NCBI GenBank assembly: GCA_949358305.1
Contig: OX442314.1
Location: 27,453,118 to 27,513,117, forward strand
Length of the DNA stretch: 60,000 nt
Direction of reading: 5' to 3'
Source of the DNA: Strigamia acuminata
Taxonomy: Eukaryota; Arthropoda; Chilopoda; Geophilomorpha; Linotaeniidae
Shown: positions 19,101 through 29,400 of the stretch, piece after piece
Layout of the letters: every line of letters begins with the position of its first letter
Position numbering within the stretch: the first letter of the stretch is position 1
The notes under the pieces: model-generated
Told to the model about the DNA's origin: nothing
Seen by the model: the letters and a program-made list of their open reading frames with translations, nothing else
Databases searched by the model: none
Position numbers and translations under genes: made by a program

Positions 19101-22064
19101 CTAGATGACTCTGTAAACGAGATTTTCCGGTACAACCACTTTCAACGCTCTTCCGTTTTCTCCTAACTCGTCGGTGAGAGTTGGATGGAATTTCAGAAGT
19201 AAATCTTCTTCAATTAGATAAGCGGACGCCTTTCGTTTAAAACGTCTCTTGCTCATCGCGTGCTTAAGTTCAGGAGGGTAACAGCCATTGAGCAGGAAAT
19301 TTCGAATTTTTTGACATTCTTTATCTTGTTTTTGCCCAACAATAATTTCTTCTCTTGTAGGTGGCTCACATTCTAATTTCTTCACAACGTTGGCTGCAAA
19401 AGTGTGGACGAGGACATTTGATGACGGGAATTCAAACTCTTGAGTCATCATGAGATGAATTTTTTCATCGGATTCAACATTAGGAGGATCATAAGCATGC
19501 GACCAAAAATTGATTATTCTCTCGTCTTCAACAACTTCCGATGTGGGAAGCTGATTTGGTCCCCCCAGCTTCCAGTGTCGATATGGCGATGGACAATACG
19601 CCAATAAATCGTCATCTTCACCGTCTACGTTGTCTTCTTCGGGCGTGCAGACAGGAGCTCGAGACAAAGCATCGGCCAACACGTTTAACGGCCCTTTAAT
19701 ATACTGGATTTCAAATGTATACGCCATTAATTCGAGTTGCCATCGCGCCAGACGTCCTGCCGGTTCTTCCAGAGACATTAGCCATTTCAAGGCCTGATGA
19801 TCCGTTTGAACGGTGAATTTGGTAAATTCGATGTAAGGGCGATATTTTCTCAGCGCCCAAACAACGGCCAAACACTCTAATTCAGTAGCTGTGTAATTTA
19901 CTTCAGCCGGCTGCAAGCTACGGCTTGAATAAACGCACGGTAGTTCTTCTTGTCCACCTTTTTCAGGCTGGATTTGCATTAATGCGGCGCCCAATCCTTG
20001 ACGACTGGCGTCCGTATGAATTATGAAAGGTCGATACAGATCTGGCATGGCCATGGTTCCCGAATCTGTGAGGGCCTTCTTAATTTTTTCAAAAGACTCT
20101 TGATGACTGGGTTGCCAATTGAAATCCATATCCTTTTTTAATAAAGGCCTCAGTGGCTCTGCCATGACCGATAAATTTTTTAGAAGTCGATGGAAAAAGT
20201 TAACCATCCCCAAAAAACGCTGAAGTTCTTTTAAATTAGTTGGGGTTGGGAATTTCGTAATTGCATCCAACTTCTTGGGGTCAACGGCGAGTCCGCCGGT
20301 TCCTAATTTGTACCCAAGAAAAATCAATTCTTTTCTGCAGAATTTCGACTTATCCGGGTTGACGCACAAATTAGCTTGCTCTAATTTTCCTAAAATTTTA
20401 TCGACATTGATTAAATGTTCTTCATATGTTTTCGAAACAGTTATGATATCGTCTAGGTACGCCCAAGCTTGTCGCCTATACATTTCATCGAGGACCTTCT
20501 CAATTAAACGTTGGAAACTAGTCGGCGCATTTTTCAGTCCAAATGCCATAACTAAAAACATCAATCGGCCTATAGGGCTCCAAAAAGCCGTTTTCGGCTG
20601 TGCAGACGGGGTTAAACCTATCTGCCAGTAGCCTTTTGTCAAGTCGATCGTGGTGACCCACTCAAATGAACCAATTTCTCTTAAAATTTCTTCGATTGTC
20701 GGCATCTGAGGAGGATCATATTCTGTATGCTCGTTTAATGGCCGGTAATCTACACAGAGGCGTGGTTCGGCCCCCGGTTTGACCACTAAAACAATTCGCA
20801 TGGCATAATCTCCAGTGGCAGGCACAGCGATTCCCTTGTCCACCATATCCTGACAGATTTGCCGAATTATTTCCCTTTTCTGAGGGTTATAACTTTTAAA
20901 TGGTACCCTTATAGGTTTATCAGTTGTCAGCTTGATATCGTGCTGCACTATGTGTGTACGGCCAGGAACTCTTGATAGAATTCTCTGTCGTCTCTTTAAT
21001 ATTTCCGCCAATGAGAGTGCTTGCTCCAATGTTAGATTGGCATCATTCACCATTTTGGTGATATCATCTCCCATTTTCAGAGTAGCTGCACCAGCCAAAA
21101 TTCCTTCATGACATACAAATGTAGCATTGTCTGGCGGTAATTCTTCAATTTTGGTTTTATATCTGTCCAAAACTGACTGCGGTATATATGGTAGAGTTTC
21201 GGTCAATGGAGTAATAAAATTCCATGACAGCGTCTTCGGATTCGGCTGTATACTTAGCCGCTTCATGAAATCATTTCCCAATAAAATCATCGGGAAACGG
21301 TGTTCGATAACTATGAAAGGATGCACAAGGACTCCATGTGTCCATCGAAATGATAACAACAGGGTTCCGACTGGTTGAATATCTTTGCCAGCCGTTCCGA
21401 TACAGAGACCTGGTGAGATGTACCGTAATTCTTTTTCCAATTTCAGATTTTCCATTACCGAAGCCGCCATAAAGCTTCTATTGGCTCCAGAATCTAACAA
21501 TCCAGTAATTGGTCCTTTCATGGTTTGTAGTTGTATTTTCGGAATTCCCGTAAAATCTTCCATGTTCAAATTGCAGGTGACTCTACGTATCCGATGTTCT
21601 AATGCAGGATAATCAATAGGTAGTTCGTCCATTTCATCGTTATAGGATAGAACGACTTTTTCCATAGGTCTAGTCATTTCTTCAATTTCATCGACCTCTT
21701 TTGACCTGGGACGGAATTTTTCCCAAAGTTTATCCATCCAATTTTTACTTGGTTTGGGATAGCACTGTAGCGCTTTCCTAACGTGATATTGAAAGTATCG
21801 TTTGTCGGCCGTTTTTTCGGCCAAGACTTCGTTAAGTTTTGCAATGTCAACTTTAGGAAATCTCAGGTCACATGGCTTAAACTGAGCTACCATCAAATGT
21901 TTCTTGTCTACTGAATCCCAGTAGTCTAAATAGTTTTTGTCCAATGGTTCACGGTAATCATGGGTTACTTCCATCTTGGGACAAACGTCGACGTCTATCT
22001 CCTTAATTGTTTCCGAGGCAACGGGCGCGAGTTTCAGCGTATTCGCTGCCAAACCCGCGCTCAC
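19101..22064 (-). CDS. Gypsy-like protease, reverse transcriptase and RNase H
   Basis: About 987 codons in the -1 frame relative to gag. Protease active site GLLDSGANRSF (about 165-175). RT blocks include RLCVDYRPLNEHT and the catalytic AYLDDIITVS. RNase H has FIIHTDASRQGLGAALMQ, then TELECLAVVWAL and VQTDHQALKWL. There is no separate ATG at the start; expression is expected by -1 slippage from gag at 22067-22073. The frame ends at a TAG right before the integrase HHCC domain. That stop is either read through or is a single C-to-T mutation. Confidence 0.92.
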   Translation of the reverse strand: MSAGLAANTLKLAPVASETIKEIDVDVCPKMEVTHDYREPLDKNYLDYWDSVDKKHLMVAQFKPCDLRFPKVDIAKLNEVLAEKTADKRYFQYHVRKALQCYPKPSKNWMDKLWEKFRPRSKEVDEIEEMTRPMEKVVLSYNDEMDELPIDYPALEHRIRRVTCNLNMEDFTGIPKIQLQTMKGPITGLLDSGANRSFMAASVMENLKLEKELRYISPGLCIGTAGKDIQPVGTLLLSFRWTHGVLVHPFIVIEHRFPMILLGNDFMKRLSIQPNPKTLSWNFITPLTETLPYIPQSVLDRYKTKIEELPPDNATFVCHEGILAGAATLKMGDDITKMVNDANLTLEQALSLAEILKRRQRILSRVPGRTHIVQHDIKLTTDKPIRVPFKSYNPQKREIIRQICQDMVDKGIAVPATGDYAMRIVLVVKPGAEPRLCVDYRPLNEHTEYDPPQMPTIEEILREIGSFEWVTTIDLTKGYWQIGLTPSAQPKTAFWSPIGRLMFLVMAFGLKNAPTSFQRLIEKVLDEMYRRQAWAYLDDIITVSKTYEEHLINVDKILGKLEQANLCVNPDKSKFCRKELIFLGYKLGTGGLAVDPKKLDAITKFPTPTNLKELQRFLGMVNFFHRLLKNLSVMAEPLRPLLKKDMDFNWQPSHQESFEKIKKALTDSGTMAMPDLYRPFIIHTDASRQGLGAALMQIQPEKGGQEELPCVYSSRSLQPAEVNYTATELECLAVVWALRKYRPYIEFTKFTVQTDHQALKWLMSLEEPAGRLARWQLELMAYTFEIQYIKGPLNVLADALSRAPVCTPEEDNVDGEDDDLLAYCPSPYRHWKLGGPNQLPTSEVVEDERIINFWSHAYDPPNVESDEKIHLMMTQEFEFPSSNVLVHTFAANVVKKLECEPPTREEIIVGQKQDKECQKIRNFLLNGCYPPELKHAMSKRRFKRKASAYLIEEDLLLKFHPTLTDELGENGRALKVVVPENLVYRVI

Positions 22065-24673
22065 AAGTTTTTTCGGAGCAGTTCCCCCAACTTGCTGACA
22101 AGACCTTCTATCTCGGCAGCTACCGGACTTCTATCAGGACACTGATTGGACCAATGCCCCAACTTTCCACATCTATGGCACGGATCGGTTTCCGGTGACT
22201 TGCGCCTAGGACCGTTTCCTGAAGTGGGCGACTTTGAACGAGGTTCTACGGCCTTTTTATCTGTAGCCGATTCCTTTTCAGTATCCGGCATCACTTCGGG
22301 CTTGATGGGTAGCGGCAAAGGTGATTTTGATCGAGCATCTGTATTAAGGTTTGCTGTATTAAAAGTAACGTTTTTACCAACCATTTTTGGTCTAAATTTA
22401 TTCTCAGTGACATGCTTCGCGAGTAATACAATAGCATTCTCAACTAAAGGGTCTAGCCCTGGGTCGTCTTCTTCGACTACATCAGTGCTGTCTTCCGACA
22501 AGGCAAGATTCGCGTAAGCTCGAGAATTTTTGGGTAGTTTGTGGGGGTTCGGAGGTCCGGCACTTGTAGTTTTATCCGTCTTCTCCGCAAAGTAATCCCC
22601 TCGATCTCGGGGTTGCATTAAAGGAGCTTGTCCAAGCCTAGCTTCTTTCACATATTCTTTAATGCGTAACTGCCGTTTTTTAATAGCTGCAGTCTCCTCC
22701 GGAGTCAAATATTCATTATACTTTTCTTCAATTCTCAGGTCATTATCCCTTAAGAATTGGGAGAGTTCTTTGAATGATCCGACCGGCGGTGCATCAACAT
22801 TTTGCAGAATACTTCGGGAATATGGTGTCATCGCCTTTCGAAATTTTCTGTCCACATCATGGTCAGTAGATGGCGTTGGTAATGATGACAACAAATCTTC
22901 GGTTCGGCGGAGATAGGAACGAATGTCTTCTCCCGCTGATTGAGCTAAATTGTCCCATAATTGATAAATGTCTTCAGTGGGTTCAGCGTATTCTCGCATG
23001 AACGCTTCTACAAATTGATTCCAGTGCACGAATTCTCGTTCAACGAACCAATTTTCGGCGCGTGCCACCAATGATTTTGGGACTAACTTCTCCAAAGTAT
23101 CTTGAGGTGTTATACCATTTAGTCGAGCCATTCTGGTAATTTCTTCCAAAAAGGTTGATCCCATTTGGAATTCTCCATTAAAACGATCAGGGACTAATCG
23201 ATCCCATCGAATTGTTTTCACATCGGCAATTTTATGCCGCCACTTATCAGTGGTGTATTTTGCAATTTTGCGCTTCAAGTCGAATTTACGTAACTCTGCC
23301 AGTCGTGTGGTTCGACTTGCTGACTGCGCTTGTTTTTGAAACATCGCGTCGATCTGTTCAGCGGTGTAATAACGTTCGTCGCTTGACTGAGATCTTCTTG
23401 ATCTCGTCCTTGAACGACTCTTTCGCTCTTTCCGCGTCTCGGATCGAGTAGATTTTTCGCCTTCCGAAAGGGATTCGTCCTTCGACCCTCGTGGCGGAGG
23501 TACATCGTCATGGTTCCGACGTTCATCCCCCTTGTCACGATCTTCGGGATCTGGAGACGCACTTCGACTTCCAGGTTGGTCGTAATTATCGTAATTATCG
23601 TTGGACCGATGCGAATCGTTTTGTATCTTCATACGATTTCTCTCATCCATCATGGTCATGAGTTTGTCGCTATTAGTGAAAATTTCGGCGTCTGAAGCGC
23701 CGTTCTTTTTGGAAGTAGGCCCTTCAGCATTGGAACATCTTCTTTTGCGCGACTGTCGCTCATCTTCACTTGATGATTGAGACGATTCGTCGTTTGCAGC
23801 ATCTCCTAGCCGCACGACTTTCTTTTTCACCTTGGCGGCAGGACTTTTCTGTTTAGAGGCGAATTCAGCAACACGTATTCGTTCTTGTTCCTCCTCAAAT
23901 TCCTCTTGTTCTCTCAGCAGTTTGGCTCGCCGTAGCTCATCTTCAGTTTCTTGAGCTTTTTTGTCGGCGGCTGCCATTTGTCTGCGGAGTTCTTCATTAG
24001 ATGATTCCTGTTGCTTTATGGAATCCCAAGCAATCTTCTGCTCTCTATTAAAGACTTCATTCTCTTTTTTAGACAAATGTTTCTTTCGAGCATCGAATTC
24101 CATGCGTTGGCGCTCCAGTTCGTCCGATTGTTTTTTCAGCTTTTCTTCACTGTGACGGTACTGAGCGTTTATTTCTCGCAAAGCTTGATTCGATTTTTCA
24201 GCAATTTCCTTGGCTTGAGACTCTAAGTTCATTTTTCGAGTAACAGCAGCCATCTGCTCGTTCATATGATCGACCAGGCGTTTTCTTTCATGATTAGACA
24301 TTGCTTCGTAAATTTCCATAATCGTCATCTGATCAGTCACTTGTACCCCCTGGAGAATTGCTCGATCCAGAAGTTCCTTGTAACCCACCGGTTGCGTGTC
24401 AGGAATCTCGATGGTGTCCAAATCCATGGAAGAATCGCCCCAGTTCGTTGGTCCAGTGGAAATCGCTACTTCGCGTTCTTCACCGCCTGTTCCAACGTCC
24501 TTAGTCGTGGCACCCTCGGCGGCAACAGCGTCAATAGTTTCGGCCAAATGTTGAGCCGTTAGACTATTACGTGCCGTTCGAGGACGACCCGATCTACGGC
24601 GCTTAGCGCCCGTTTTCGTACGAGTCTGTACTCCTTCATCATCAATAGGAATTTCTCCTTCTGAGTTAGACAT
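22061..24673 (-). CDS. Gypsy-like Gag polyprotein, unusually long
   Basis: 870 codons. Acidic/basic N-terminus (AKRRRSGRPR). A long coiled coil about residues 120-285 (KKQSDELERQRMEFDARKKH). An Arg/Ser-rich stretch (RKSRSRTRSRRSQSSD, about 430-450). The retrotransposon gag capsid domain about 500-650 (ENWFVEREFVHWNQFVEAFM). A single CCHC knuckle CHRCGKLGHWSNQC at about 832-845. Gag packages element RNA into virus-like particles. Typical Gypsy gags are 300-500 residues; the extra length is the coiled coil and RS-like region, which suggests an added role in assembly or nuclear RNA contact. The stop overlaps the pol frame. Confidence 0.9.
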   Translation of the reverse strand: MSNSEGEIPIDDEGVQTRTKTGAKRRRSGRPRTARNSLTAQHLAETIDAVAAEGATTKDVGTGGEEREVAISTGPTNWGDSSMDLDTIEIPDTQPVGYKELLDRAILQGVQVTDQMTIMEIYEAMSNHERKRLVDHMNEQMAAVTRKMNLESQAKEIAEKSNQALREINAQYRHSEEKLKKQSDELERQRMEFDARKKHLSKKENEVFNREQKIAWDSIKQQESSNEELRRQMAAADKKAQETEDELRRAKLLREQEEFEEEQERIRVAEFASKQKSPAAKVKKKVVRLGDAANDESSQSSSEDERQSRKRRCSNAEGPTSKKNGASDAEIFTNSDKLMTMMDERNRMKIQNDSHRSNDNYDNYDQPGSRSASPDPEDRDKGDERRNHDDVPPPRGSKDESLSEGEKSTRSETRKERKSRSRTRSRRSQSSDERYYTAEQIDAMFQKQAQSASRTTRLAELRKFDLKRKIAKYTTDKWRHKIADVKTIRWDRLVPDRFNGEFQMGSTFLEEITRMARLNGITPQDTLEKLVPKSLVARAENWFVEREFVHWNQFVEAFMREYAEPTEDIYQLWDNLAQSAGEDIRSYLRRTEDLLSSLPTPSTDHDVDRKFRKAMTPYSRSILQNVDAPPVGSFKELSQFLRDNDLRIEEKYNEYLTPEETAAIKKRQLRIKEYVKEARLGQAPLMQPRDRGDYFAEKTDKTTSAGPPNPHKLPKNSRAYANLALSEDSTDVVEEDDPGLDPLVENAIVLLAKHVTENKFRPKMVGKNVTFNTANLNTDARSKSPLPLPIKPEVMPDTEKESATDKKAVEPRSKSPTSGNGPRRKSPETDPCHRCGKLGHWSNQCPDRSPVAAEIEGLVSKLGELLRKNL
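22067..22073 (-). promoter_or_regulatory. -1 ribosomal frameshift heptamer A AAA AAC
   Basis: Minus strand CGA AAA AAC TTG TGA in the gag frame. The heptamer A-AAA-AAC is the classic slippery site and lies two codons before the gag stop. Pol is open in exactly the -1 frame from here. Confidence 0.75.
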
Positions 24674-24739
24674 ACTGAGTTAGACAGATAAGAGAGAAAG
24701 ATGATAGGAAAGTAGGAATAAATTCTAAGTTTAAACAAT

Positions 24740-24764
24740 TGGTTATCCCGGCCAGGCCCCCAAG
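24740..24764 (-). promoter_or_regulatory. primer-binding site
   Basis: Minus strand, two bases after the 5' LTR: TGGGGGCCTGGCCGGGAT. The ends of this string match a proline-tRNA type primer site while the middle four bases differ, so the tRNA identity is uncertain. Confidence 0.5.
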
Positions 24765-25943
24765 TGTTGCGTTCCTGATGGTTCCAATTGACTTTTCACA
24801 ACAACACTAAATTTATATTTAGTCACTATGGGATTTTTCCAATTGCAAGAGATCCCGGCGTTCACCTGTGGAAGCAGTTGAATGCCGTTTATAGGTCTTC
24901 TATCGGGTGGGTTAGCCGTTAAGTCGGTGTCTAGGGATTTGATCTCGAATAAAGGCTAGTTTAGTTATTTTAAATCAAACAGTTAATCAATTTATTGAGC
25001 GTTAATTACAGGTTCAATTGAAGTGAATGTTAATAAAATGGGTTCTATGAGGATAAGATCGTCGGCGTAGAAGGCGACGTGCTCGAAGCAGCGCGGGACT
25101 CCTTCGGGCGGGAAAAAGCAGTGCAGAAATGGCGACACGTCGCCGCGCAAATTCTGCGAAGTGAGAAAGGAAGCGTGAAGCCGAAAGACTTCACAAAGAG
25201 TGTCGGCTGTTAAGCCTGACAAGACGGGAAATCTTGGGTTAAACCCTAGATTGCAACGGGAGATTTCCGTTGGAGACAAGTAGTCAAACGGCGGGTACCG
25301 CCGATCGTTAAAACCTGACTGGAGATCCGCTACAATCTGAATCGGAATCGTCGTCAACAGGTCGAGGAGCGGCGACGATGGCTCTGCAATCCTCGGCGGC
25401 TGGCTGGCGTCGATCTTCAACGGCGTGGGCGCGTTGGTCTTCGGGCGGCGGCGGGAACGACGGTGGTTTGGGCCGTCGTGCGTCGTCTTCGCAGCTCGGA
25501 AAGTGATTCGTTTGAACGTTGGTCCAAACAAATCGGGTTGAAACTTTGGCAAAACTCACGAGTCACGGACAAAACAGTGTTTTTGGGTTGAACAAAGCTG
25601 TGTCGGTGTGAACGGTATGAGTGTGATGCAAAGAGTGAGTAATAATTCGAATTATTACTCGGAATATGGCCGGAAAACGGCCAGTGCGCAGGCGTGGCGT
25701 GTGCCAAGGCACGCTTCAGCCCTAGCAACGGTGCAAAATTTGGGGATTGACTTAGCAACGCCCCAATCCAGGGCTCAAAATGCCAGGGCAGCCGTTACAG
25801 CTTCTGGGCCAATTGCCCAAAAGCGCAACAGGTGCATGGCAAAAAACACAATTCTAATGATTATGGTTAAAATATAAATAATATGTTAAAAACGTGGTAG
25901 AAAAACTTCTCCACAAATGAAGTGAACATTTGAGATCGCAACA
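24765..25943 (-). repeat. 5' LTR of the Gypsy-like element
   Basis: 1179 bp, same length as the 3' LTR and with identical translated frames throughout. Right boundary GATCGCAACA at 25943 is followed by the ACGT duplication. Confidence 0.92.
24992..25552 (-). CDS. 186-codon ORF inside the LTR, second copy
   Basis: Identical in translation to the frame at 12991-13551. In the 5' LTR it would lie near or downstream of the transcription start and upstream of gag, so it is the copy more likely to be expressed, if either is. Confidence 0.35.
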   Translation of the reverse strand: MPKFQPDLFGPTFKRITFRAAKTTHDGPNHRRSRRRPKTNAPTPLKIDASQPPRIAEPSSPLLDLLTTIPIQIVADLQSGFNDRRYPPFDYLSPTEISRCNLGFNPRFPVLSGLTADTLCEVFRLHASFLTSQNLRGDVSPFLHCFFPPEGVPRCFEHVAFYADDLILIEPILLTFTSIEPVINAQ

Positions 25944-26452
25944 ACGTCAAGAAATGATAATTCATCGATTTCGAATGGAATAATGACCGCAAACAGTGAG
26001 CACTTACGAATTTATTTATTTTTAAATACAAATTTGCTGACTACAATATTCAAAATAATACAGGGGGGCCATGTTAGCTGCAAAACGTGTTAAAAGTGGA
26101 AAAACATTACACGGATTCATTAGTATGTGCGAATAACTTTGCAGCAAGTGATAAAACATGACCCAATTGGTAGTTTGTGCATTACATAAATCATTACACA
26201 TTCACTCGGAATGCTATTATGGCCAAAGTGAATAATAATGTCCAAAAAACAATAACAAAGACAAGTGTACTTTCTGTGGTACGTCCATAAGCTAAGGACA
26301 TGTGTCTGGAAGGTGTCAGATCTAGCAGTGATGCGTTTAGTCTTTAGACCATGTGAGGCTACAAGGTACAGTGTAACTTCGGGGTCCCACAGGCGAATTT
26401 ACGGTCTGACGGCCTTCTTAGCAGTCTTTTTCGGTGCCCTTCACACAGATGG
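25944..26452 (+). other. METTL4 terminal codons and 3' flank
   Basis: ACGTCAAGAAATGA restores the last codons (YVKK and stop) of the METTL4 piece interrupted at 12763. Next is the unit's conserved intergenic DNA, including the decayed 71-codon block near 26070 (stopped after about 20 codons). It ends at the 3' end of channel copy 2. No other gene seen. Confidence 0.6.
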
Positions 26453-29400
26453 TTAGTATTTTTTCTTTAATTTTAATAACTTAGAAACCAGCTTTTGCAA
26501 GAGTTGTGGAATTGCAAGAATCGAAAAGCCAAGCATCAGTGAAAAACAATTTCCAATGTCACAACACAGTGCAACTGCAGTGTAGGATAATACTTGTTTA
26601 AACTCTTCAATTATGTTATTCAGTGGAATTATTGAAAGAACTTTGATTGGCCATGCATCGGGATGTTGAAAGTAAACATATGTGTCAAACACTTGTTCTT
26701 CACAAAGTGGATGACAACCGCACTCTTTCATTACATTAATAGTTAAAGATCTGTTCATGAACAATGCCAATGAAGTTTTAGCATCTTCAATATTAGTACA
26801 ATCATCCTTTTTGATGTTGACCAAAAATGGTAACCTGAAAATATTTGAATAACACATTACAAACTACATCGTAGAACGTTTAGTACAAAGTTCGAAAGTG
26901 TCATTTCTTTGGGTTTTTTATTTTGTAAAGAAAGAAAAACCACTAAAATGATACGTATGACAAATTTCTGCGTGAATGCTAAAAGAAAAAATACTCACTT
27001 GCACTGAATTTCATTATATATCTTTTTTTCGTAGCAATCGTCTTGGCATCTTTCGTGTTTGTCTCTGTCAAGGCAAGGTTGAGATTGTAAATTCAATCGG
27101 ATGGTCTAAATTAAAGCAATTAGTTAAGCAGTTTTGTTTAGAATTGTCTGCAAACATCGTACTTTAAACATTTTGAATGTGAGAATGGTAAACGTTTTTG
27201 TTTTAATAGATCTTCTGCTCTTGAGAATTGATGGAATGGATGGGATTGTCGCTTCGCTTTGTTGAAAGTACACCTGCAGAAAGAATAATATAATTTATTG
27301 TAGTATTCAAGATCAGTTTGCTTCTGATGAAATAGCCTTGCAGTTAACTAACAAGGGGAGCACATGAATAACACACTCACAGATTGTTGTCATATTAAAC
27401 AAGAAGGATTGTTATATCATGCTGAATGAGACCCTAAAGTTATTTCATTCCATAAACAGCCAACAATGCAAACAATGAGCTGAAAGTTGGCACTATTTTG
27501 TCTGTGTATACATCCAATCTGAGCAATCAGGCCTAGTGTATGAATACGATAAACAACAGTTGCTAGGTAAAAAGTAGTTCCAAGATCCAAGTTGAATTTT
27601 ATCATTTGATATTCAATGATGTCATTTCATCATTTGAGATTTAACGATGTCATGACATCAGAATTTTGTTTACCAACATGACTGTCTTCATGAAGACAAC
27701 AATAGTTTGTAGTGGTGGTCCAGTGGTTAAGGCAATGGACTAGGAATCTTTCTACACAGGTTCAAATCCTGATGTGTTTGAAAATTTTTACTCCTATATT
27801 TTAAATTTTTTTTGCAGTAATTTTAATGTTTGTAATTTTATGTTTGTTAAAAAATTAAAATTAATTAATTATTAAAGTTTTCTAAAAACAAACATAAAAT
27901 TACAAACATTAAAATTACTGCTAAAAAAAATTAAAAAACAAAAGTAAAAATTTTCACAGACAGCAGGATTTGAACCTGTGTGGAAAGATTCCTAGTCCAT
28001 TGCCTTAACCACTGGACCACCACTACAAACTACTATTGTCTTCATGAAGACAGTCATGTTGGTGAATAAAGTTGTGATGTCATATGTCATGAGATATCAA
28101 ATGATGAAATGACCTCATTGAATATCAAATGATAAAATTCAACTTGGATCTTGGAACTACTTTTTACCTAGCAACTGTTGTTTATCGTATTCATACACTA
28201 GGCCTGATTGCTCAGATTGGATGTATACACAGACAAAATAGTGCCAACTTTCAGCTCATTGTTTGCATTGTTGGCTGTTTATGGAATGAAATAACTTTAG
28301 GGTCTCATTCAGCATGATATAACAATTCTTCTTGTTTAATATGAAAACAATCTGTGAGTGTGTTATTCATGTGCTCCCCTTGTAAGCGTCTACAGCAGCG
28401 GTCGACAATAGGCGGATGCGGAAGGTCGAAACTTGGACCGCGGTGACGTTTTAGCGACGTTTTTCTTTCGGTTTCTTTGGTTTTTCTTTTTCGGTGTTTT
28501 TTTCTTGTTTTTCCTGTTTTTTTTTCCGTGTTTTTTTAGGTTTTATTGGTATTTTTTGGGTTGTGTGTGTTTATTGGGGGATTTTTTGGTTTTTAAATGT
28601 TTTTTCCGTTTTCTTAGGTTTTTAGTAAGGCTTTTAAGTGTTTTTTTTTTCTACACCGGGATAAAAATTTTCAATAGTATCCGGACCCCACTTAAAATTA
28701 ATTCCCAACCCCTGGCCTACAGTATATGCCAAGTGCAATGCACTTATCTGAGTGCAAATGACAAATGGAACTTATTCATTACTTCGTAGTCATCTGGCTT
28801 ACAGATTTGGCGACTGTTTGGTCGAAAACTAAAATATATTGCTGTAGCAACACCTGCATATGTTAGTGGACCTAAGAAAACAATGTTGTTTTAGTAGTCC
28901 TATAATGTTTGCACACATGTTTAATTACCCATTTGAGATTGATAGCATGTTCCTGTGTGCATTGGTATTTTGCTCCAAGATACATTTGATCTGAATCCTA
29001 AGTTCTGATAAGAAAATACTTTTACCGGTCTACATAATTTTCTTAAATTTGGTTGAATTTGATTAAAGTCACGAGTTTCATTTAGCACTCACATTTTATC
29101 TAATAAGTTACATTTATCAAACGCCTTTTGAATCAATGGCTTTGTTTACATAATGCTTATGGACTCAATAGTGAGTTTGCGGTTGCCAATTGTTCCTTAT
29201 AATTATGAGTTACAAGCTCATAATTATAAAATTGGACTTATAACATAACGTAACTCCTCAATTTTTACACTATTTTGTAAAATAAGGGAGCCAATCAGAT
29301 CGCTTAACACTATTTTAAGCTCCTCCCACTATTGCAAATGGCGCTGATGGTGCTAATAGAAATTCAAAATGGCTGCCTGACCTGTTTCAACAATCAGCCT

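Larger units (their letters stand above)
12764..25943 (-). mobile_element. complete 13.18-kb Ty3/Gypsy-like retrotransposon with extra ORFs
   Basis: Two 1179-bp LTRs (12764-13942 and 24765-25943) start TGTTGCGTTCC and end GATCGCAACA. A four-base target duplication ACGT flanks them (12760-12763, 25944-25947). The undisturbed site is seen at 37868-37885 (TATACGTCAAGAAATG). All LTR reading frames translate identically in both copies, so the insertion looks young. Order on the minus strand: 5' LTR, primer site, gag, pol, in-frame TAG, integrase, a 104-codon ORF, an 877-codon ORF, purine tract, 3' LTR. At 13 kb it is about twice the usual Gypsy length. Extra size comes from a very long gag, long LTRs and the two 3' ORFs. 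Confidence 0.93.
27352..28382. mobile_element. 1.03-kb fold-back element, Harbinger-like
   Basis: Two arms of about 500 bp, nearly perfect complements, meeting near 27868. Ends CAAGGGGAGCACATGAATAA and complement, flanked by TAA on both sides (27349-27351, 28383-28385), the three-base duplication typical of PIF/Harbinger elements. Each arm contains a tRNA-like segment and a 62-codon frame that reads the same in both arms (27417-27605 minus, 28129-28317 plus) simply because of the symmetry. It sits in an intron of channel copy 2. Confidence 0.8.

Noticed and set aside
19101-24673. Plus-strand frames over gag and pol (for example 20275-20631, 22146-22517)
   Set aside because: Shadows of the minus-strand retrotransposon genes.
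27709-27780. Functional serine tRNA gene
   Set aside because: Acceptor and variable arms do not pair well and the anticodon region is degenerate; embedded in a transposon arm.
27417-28317. Two 62-codon frames with identical sequence on opposite strands
   Set aside because: They mirror each other because of the palindrome; no start context or homology.
28433-28789. 118-codon Phe-rich frame
   Set aside because: Runs through T-rich low-complexity DNA of a hAT MITE and past its right end; no gene signal.
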